Positions 59,346 to 64,000 of a stretch of 64,000 bases of DNA are shown here, one piece after another. Location of the stretch: contig NC_058152.1 in assembly GCF_011075055.1 (NCBI RefSeq), forward strand, positions 9,858,001-9,922,000, in the 5' to 3' direction. Both the position numbers and the translations under genes were made by a program. The notes under the pieces are model-generated. The model ran no database searches. It saw only the letters and a program-made list of their open reading frames with translations, and was not told the DNA's origin. Origin of the DNA: Mangifera indica. Taxonomy: Eukaryota > Streptophyta > Magnoliopsida > Sapindales > Anacardiaceae. Every line of letters starts with the position of its first letter. The first letter of the stretch is position 1.

Positions 59346-59847
59346 AGGAAACAGATTACATAAATTAGGGAGTGAATTGCATGATTTTTTGTCTTAAATT
59401 ATTGTCCTTGATAGCATAATCTTTGCAATCTTTGTTAGTGGATAGTTAAAAGATGAAGGTGACAATAGTCACGGCCTTTCTCAACTTTATCAATAAAAGG
59501 TCTAGAATTTGTTTCAAAATTCCTCCTGCTAGAAAGAAGCTAGCCAAACATACAAGGATGAGGATTTGGCACATTACATAAACAACAAATTATTTACACG
59601 CATTATCACATACTACCCTGATATCCTTACTCAGGTAGTCTTTAAACTACCAAAGTTTTTCATCAATCTGTTCCAGAATTCTCCCTGTTTCCGAAATCAA
59701 CATATCAAATTGATTCAATGGAATTCACCGTCTGAAGGATTCAAAGCCGTTAATGAATCTGATAATAATCAATGCAAAACCTCAACCAACCTGACTCTTC
59801 CTAAGTAGCACTTTAAAACATATTAGTTTTAACATAATTACATAAAA
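59346..59847. other. DNA between the TFIIS fragment and an LTR shard
   Basis: No gene recognised. The plus-strand frame at 59566-59808 has no recognisable domain. Confidence 0.4.
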
Positions 59848-60139
59848 TTTAACCAAATATCAACTTGGATGTAATCAAAATGATTATTTCATGATGTAAA
59901 TGAAGGGCAACATAGTCAAACTTAACTAGAACCATCAAACTCCAAAAAATGGATGGGCAACAAATTTACAAATGCAAAGACAAATAATCAGCTGAATGAG
60001 AAAGACCAATGAAAAACCAGTAGTATGGTTTAAATTTTCTTAGACGATGTTCAAAAACAAAACCTTGGCCAAGATTAACTCGTTACCATGTAGTATTTAA
60101 AAAGGAAATTGCAACTATTACAAAATCTGAAGGGTGTTT
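59848..60139 (-). mobile_element. LTR and leader fragment, copy 3, cut by the gypsy insertion
   Basis: Nearly colinear with 53168-53422, apart from about 35 extra bases (60000 region) that are also present in the 57-kb copy. Similarity stops exactly at 60139/60140, where the gypsy LTR begins, so copy 1 shows the empty target site. Confidence 0.8.
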
Positions 60140-60491
60140 TGATGCAAACTGAACAGGAAGAGAAGGGAGAGTTGGCGTGGAAGATGGAGATGAAGATGGG
60201 AGCTGAACGACGCCGTTGGATTTACGTAATGCAAGTATGAACAGTGCGATGCATGTATAAACAGTGTCATGTCGTTTTGTATAATTGGAACACTGAACAG
60301 TGTGACATCGTTTTGTAAAAATGGATTACTATGCGTGATTAATAAGGAGAGTATAGGCGGGAAAAGTAGTTAGACGAATTATCATCAAAGATTCTGTTTC
60401 TTCATTCTCTGCAATTTCTCAATTCTTTCTCTGTAGTTCTCAACCTTTCTTACTCTTAATTCTTCTTTAATTCCTGAACCTGCTTAATTCA
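60140..60491 (+). repeat. 5' LTR of the Ty3/gypsy element
   Basis: Starts TGATGCAAAC at the point where the interrupted repeat breaks off, and ends TTAATTCA. A primer-binding site follows at 60510. Length 352 bases. The target duplication on this side would be TGTTT (60135-60139); its partner lies outside the window. Confidence 0.75.
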
Positions 60492-60509
60492 TAGAGCCGT
60501 CGGCATCAG

Positions 60510-60521
60510 TGGTATCAGAGC
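60510..60521 (+). other. Primer-binding site of the gypsy element
   Basis: TGGTATCAGAGC, the standard complement of the plant initiator tRNA-Met 3' end, 18 bases after the LTR. Confidence 0.85.
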
Positions 60522-60532
60522 AGTTCCTGGCC

Positions 60533-61580
60533 ATGGCGGATGGAACACGGAATCAGGAATTACGACGAGAGATTGTACAGATGATCTCTGAGTCGGAAAA
60601 TAGACAGCAGAGTCGTCTTCAAGAGACACAAGAACAAATGCAACAATCGATGGAAGATCTCAAAAGGTTAATTAGTGGTCTCAGTCTTCAACAAGCGGAG
60701 GTGGTGACACAAACAGTAAATCGACGAGAGGGAGGAAATTTGTGATCTGGCCATGAGCCGAGACAACAATGGGAGCGACAGACACGCCTTGATTTCCCTC
60801 GGTTTTACGGCGAAGATTTTGATAATTGGATGCTTAAGGCAGAATACTACTTCGAGGTGGATGCTACGCCGGATATGGATCGCATCAAGATATCAGCACT
60901 TCATTTGGAAGGAAGAGCTATTCAATGGCATCAAAGTTTCACAAAATCTAGGGCTGGTACAGGACTAACATGGGAAGAGTATGCTATGGCTATGAGGGCA
61001 CGATTTGGTAGCTACGGCTATGACGACCCCCTTGCAGATTTACAGAATTTGAAGCAGACAAGTTCCCTTCAGCAGTACATGAATGCGTTTGAAGAATTAT
61101 ATCCGAGGGCAGGTATTAGGGAAGACCAAGGCTTGAGTTTTTTCCTATCGGGGTTAGTGGACTCCTTATAAATGCCTGTAAGAATGTTTCGACCTAAAAC
61201 GTTGGCGGAAGCATATGCATTAGCTAAGCTACAGGAGATTACAGTAGCAGCCATCAAAGAATAGCCAAAACCAGTCGCAAGAACTCCTTAAGTGCCATGG
61301 AATCCAAAACCTACAATGGCGACGACGACGACGGGTAATACACCACCAAAGCTTAATAACTATTTAGGCTTATTACCTACTCCTAGCATTCCTAAGTTAC
61401 CATCAGCATTGCCCTCTAAAACAGTAACTAGCGAAACTTTTGATGAGAAGAGGGCTAAGGGTATCTGTTTTTGGTGTGATGAAAAGTTCACAGCAGGCCA
61501 TAGGTGTAGGAGGAAACAGGCCTATGTCATTCAATTACAGGTAGAAACGGAGGGGAATGAAGGTGTAGAAGGGTATGGTG
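60533..61580 (+). pseudogene. gag of the gypsy element, broken
   Basis: ATG at 60533 starts a polar, Gln-rich N-terminus (ENRQQSRLQETQEQMQQS). A frame change near 60745 leads to the retrotransposon gag domain (FDNWMLKAEYYFEV, EGRAIQWHQSF, WEEYAMAMRARFG, QYMNAFEELYPR). Stops occur near 61169, 61262 and 61288, then the CCHC zinc knuckle (CFWCDEKFTAGHRC) at about 61468-61510. Gag would build the virus-like particle and its knuckle would bind RNA. Confidence 0.88.
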
Positions 61581-64000
61581 AAGTAATAGAATCAAATTCA
61601 ATATTGGAAGAGCATGGGTTAATGCAGCTTTCTCTCCAAGCCTTGCAAGGATCACTAGGTGTTAGAACTATGAGACTTGAAGGTATGCATGGGCGGAAGA
61701 AGCTATATATTTTGGTTGATTCGGGAAGCACCCATAACTTCCTGAGTGAGCATACTACTTACAAGCTGGGTTGCCAAATAAAAAAAGTGGCTGGAGTTAG
61801 AGTTACAGTAGCTAATAGAGAGGAATTACATTGTCAGGGTATTTGTCAAGCCTTGGAAATTCGAGTGCAAGGCCAACTTCTTTCGATGGATGCATATACG
61901 TTACCTTTGGACAGTTATGACTTAATTCTAGGTGCTCAATGGCTGGCTGGTTTGGGGGATATTACTTGGAACTTTGAAGATTTGACAATGAAGTTTTGCA
62001 TACATGGGCAGTCATACTTCCTACAGGGTGAAGGAACAGAGAGGGTAAGTGTCATTCAAGAAGAGCAATTGGGCAGGCTTCTCAGCAAACAATGACAATT
62101 AGCTTCCATTCAACTACTTTGGCCTGAGGTAACTGAAGCATCAACACAATTATATGAATTACAAGTCTTAGATACAGAGGTACAAAAGCAATGGCCACAG
62201 ATGAATGAATTGTTAGATAAATTTGCTAAAATATTTGAGGTACCTAAAGGATTGCCGTCGGCTAGACTCCAAGATCATAAAATCATTCTAAAGAAAGGTG
62301 CACAACCAGTAAACTTGAGACCATACCAATACAGGGGGCTGCAGAAGGATGTGATAGAAAAGATGATCAAGGAAATGTTAGAGGAAGGAGGTATCAGAAA
62401 TAGTTTTAGCCCTTATTCCAGTCCTGTAGTGTTGGTAAAGAAAAAGGATGGTTCGTAGAGGATGTGTATAGATTATCGGACGTTAAATCAAATTACGGTG
62501 AAGGATCGATACCCCATTCCATTGATTGAAGAGTTGCTGGATGAGTTAGGAGGAGCAACGATTTTTTCTAAAATTGATCTTCGCTCCGGTTATTGGCAAA
62601 TCCGTATGCATCCTTCATCCATTGAGAAGACGACTTTCAAGACGCATGAAGGGCACTACGAATTTTTGGTAATGCCTTTCGGACTCACAAATGCTCCTTC
62701 AACCTTTCAAAACATCATGAATTGTATATTCAAGCCATATCTTCGGAGATTCGTGCTGGTTTTCTTTGATGATATCCTTGTATATAGCAAGGATAAGGCA
62801 GCTCACTTGTAACACCTAGAAGTTGTTTTGCAACTACTCCTCTCTCATTAGTTGTATGCCAAACGAACCAAGTGCAATTTTGGAACAACGAAGGTAGAAT
62901 ACCTTGGGTACATTATCAGCAAAGAAGGTGTGATGACAGACCCTCAAAAATACAAGCTGTCCAAACATGGCCCCAACCAAAAACCTTGAAGCAGTTGCGA
63001 GGATTCTTGGGTTTGTCAGGATACTATCGATGATTTATTAAGAATTATGGGCAACTAGCACGATCACTGACAGACTTGTTAAAAAAGGACTCTTTTGGGT
63101 GGTCGATTGAAGCTCAAGAAGCCTTTGATGTGCTTAAACAGAAGCTGTGTTCCACCCCTGTTCTTGCCCTGCCTGATCCAAATGAGTCATTTACCATTGA
63201 GACGGATGCTTTTGGGGAGGGTATTGGAGCAGTGCTTCTGCAAAAAGGCCATCCAATTGCCTATATTAGCAAAACACTTTCACTGAAGAACCAACTCTTA
63301 TCGGTTTATGAGAGGGAAATGTTAGCAATCCTGTTTGCTCTTCGGAAGTGGGACCATTACATAAGGAATCAACATTTTGTGATCCAAACGGATCACCAAA
63401 GTCTGAAATATTTGTTGGATCAAAAAGCTACAACACTTGCACAACAAGCTTGGGTTGCAAAGCTTATGCAATATGACTATACTATTAGCTATAAGAAGAG
63501 AAAGGATAATGTCGCTGCTGATGCTTTATCGAGAGTGGTGACCCAAGAACTTCTCCAATTAGCAGCTGTAGTAATGACAGAAGAGTTGATGCAGCAAATA
63601 CAGAGAGGATGGCAACAAGATTCTCATTTGCAGACTATTATTGAGGCTAAGAAGAGAGACCCTAATACTTATAGCCAGTATGAATGGTCTAATGAGCAAT
63701 TACGGCGGAAGGGTAAATTAGTGGTGGCTAAGGATTTTCAATTACAGAAGCAATTATTGCACTTTTTCCATAACTCAGCAGTAGGTGGGCATTCAGCGGT
63801 TACTGCCACCATGAAGAGATTAGCAATGGTAGTCTACTGGAAGGGAATGTGGAAAGCTGTTAGGAATTATATTAGAGGCCGCACTACATGTCAAAAATAC
63901 AAGTCTGAGAATGTAGCGTCTCCAGGCCTTTTGCAGCCATTACCGATACCCTCTGGAGTTTTTACAGAAGTGACAATGGATTTCATTGAAGGTCTTCCGA
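61580..64000 (+). pseudogene. pol of the gypsy element (PR-RT-RH-partial INT), broken
   Basis: Protease with the active-site block LVDSGSTHNFL at about 61710, then LPLDSYDLILG. A stop lies at 62093. Reverse transcriptase begins near 62201, with YSSPVVLVKKKDG, a TAG at 62456, [33 protein letters not shown] and the catalytic FFDDILVYS at about 62765. Further stops are at 62810, 62849 and 63032. RNase H follows with ETDAFG (usually TDAS) and TDHQSLKYLL. The integrase zinc-binding region near 63760-63900 keeps HNSAVGGH and one Cys (TTCQKYK), but the first Cys position reads Arg. The integrase core is cut by the window edge. Several stops are at Gln, Arg or Trp positions explicable by C-to-T change on one strand. 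Confidence 0.9.

Larger units (their letters stand above)
60140..64000 (+). mobile_element. Ty3/gypsy LTR retrotransposon, decayed, running off the window
   Basis: Order: 5' LTR, primer-binding site, gag, protease, reverse transcriptase, RNase H, start of integrase. This protease-RT-RNase H-integrase order defines Ty3/gypsy. The 3' part lies beyond 64000. It inserted into an older LTR fragment (59848-60139). Multiple stops show that it is no longer autonomous. Confidence 0.93.

Overview
The window is AT-rich nuclear DNA of a flowering plant, most likely a eudicot. Evidence: GT-AG introns with plant-type leader introns, a 377-residue plant actin, an ATL-type RING-H2 gene, a plastid carbamoyl-phosphate synthase small subunit, and plant transposon families (MULE, hAT, copia, Ty3/gypsy). 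I cannot name the species.

Layout. 1-3.6 kb: AT-rich DNA with the 3' end of a decayed copia element. 3.6-12.8 kb: a complete Mutator-like element (MULE) with a perfect 9-bp target duplication, carrying a decayed Ulp1 protease gene (+) and a decayed MURA-type transposase gene (-). 13.2-13.7 kb: hAT transposase remnant. 14.8-18.4 kb: MITEs and a candidate small two-exon gene. 19.8-20.5 kb: intact ATL RING-H2 gene. 22.5-30.6 kb: transposon-rich stretch including three elements nested inside one another. 32.8-35.0 kb: complete actin gene. 40.3 kb: candidate tiny gene with a transit-peptide-like start. 41.5-44.9 kb: complete ten-exon carbamoyl-phosphate synthase small subunit gene (-), with a hAT MITE in intron 8. 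45.1-47.0 kb: two MULE-type MITEs. 47.8-50.3 kb: complete four-exon organellar ribosomal protein L15 gene (-). 51.1-52.6 kb: long foldback element. 53.2-60.1 kb: retrotransposon LTR shards, two TFIIS pseudogene fragments, a MATE transporter remnant, and between them a SEC61-beta gene with a hAT element just upstream of its TATA box. 60.1-64.0 kb: a decayed Ty3/gypsy element running off the window.

The five well-supported host genes (ATL, actin, CARA, L15, SEC61-beta) do unrelated jobs: ubiquitin ligation, cytoskeleton, carbamoyl phosphate supply, organellar translation and ER translocation. They do not form a pathway or cluster. What organises the window is its transposon history: exact target duplications let several insertions be dated relative to one another, and many coding breaks are C-to-T type changes, as expected for methylated, silenced elements. 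I found no new multi-gene system. The most unusual signals are a 21-bp array of palindromes whose arms appear to vary together, the triple nest, and the inverted and direct duplications around SEC61-beta.
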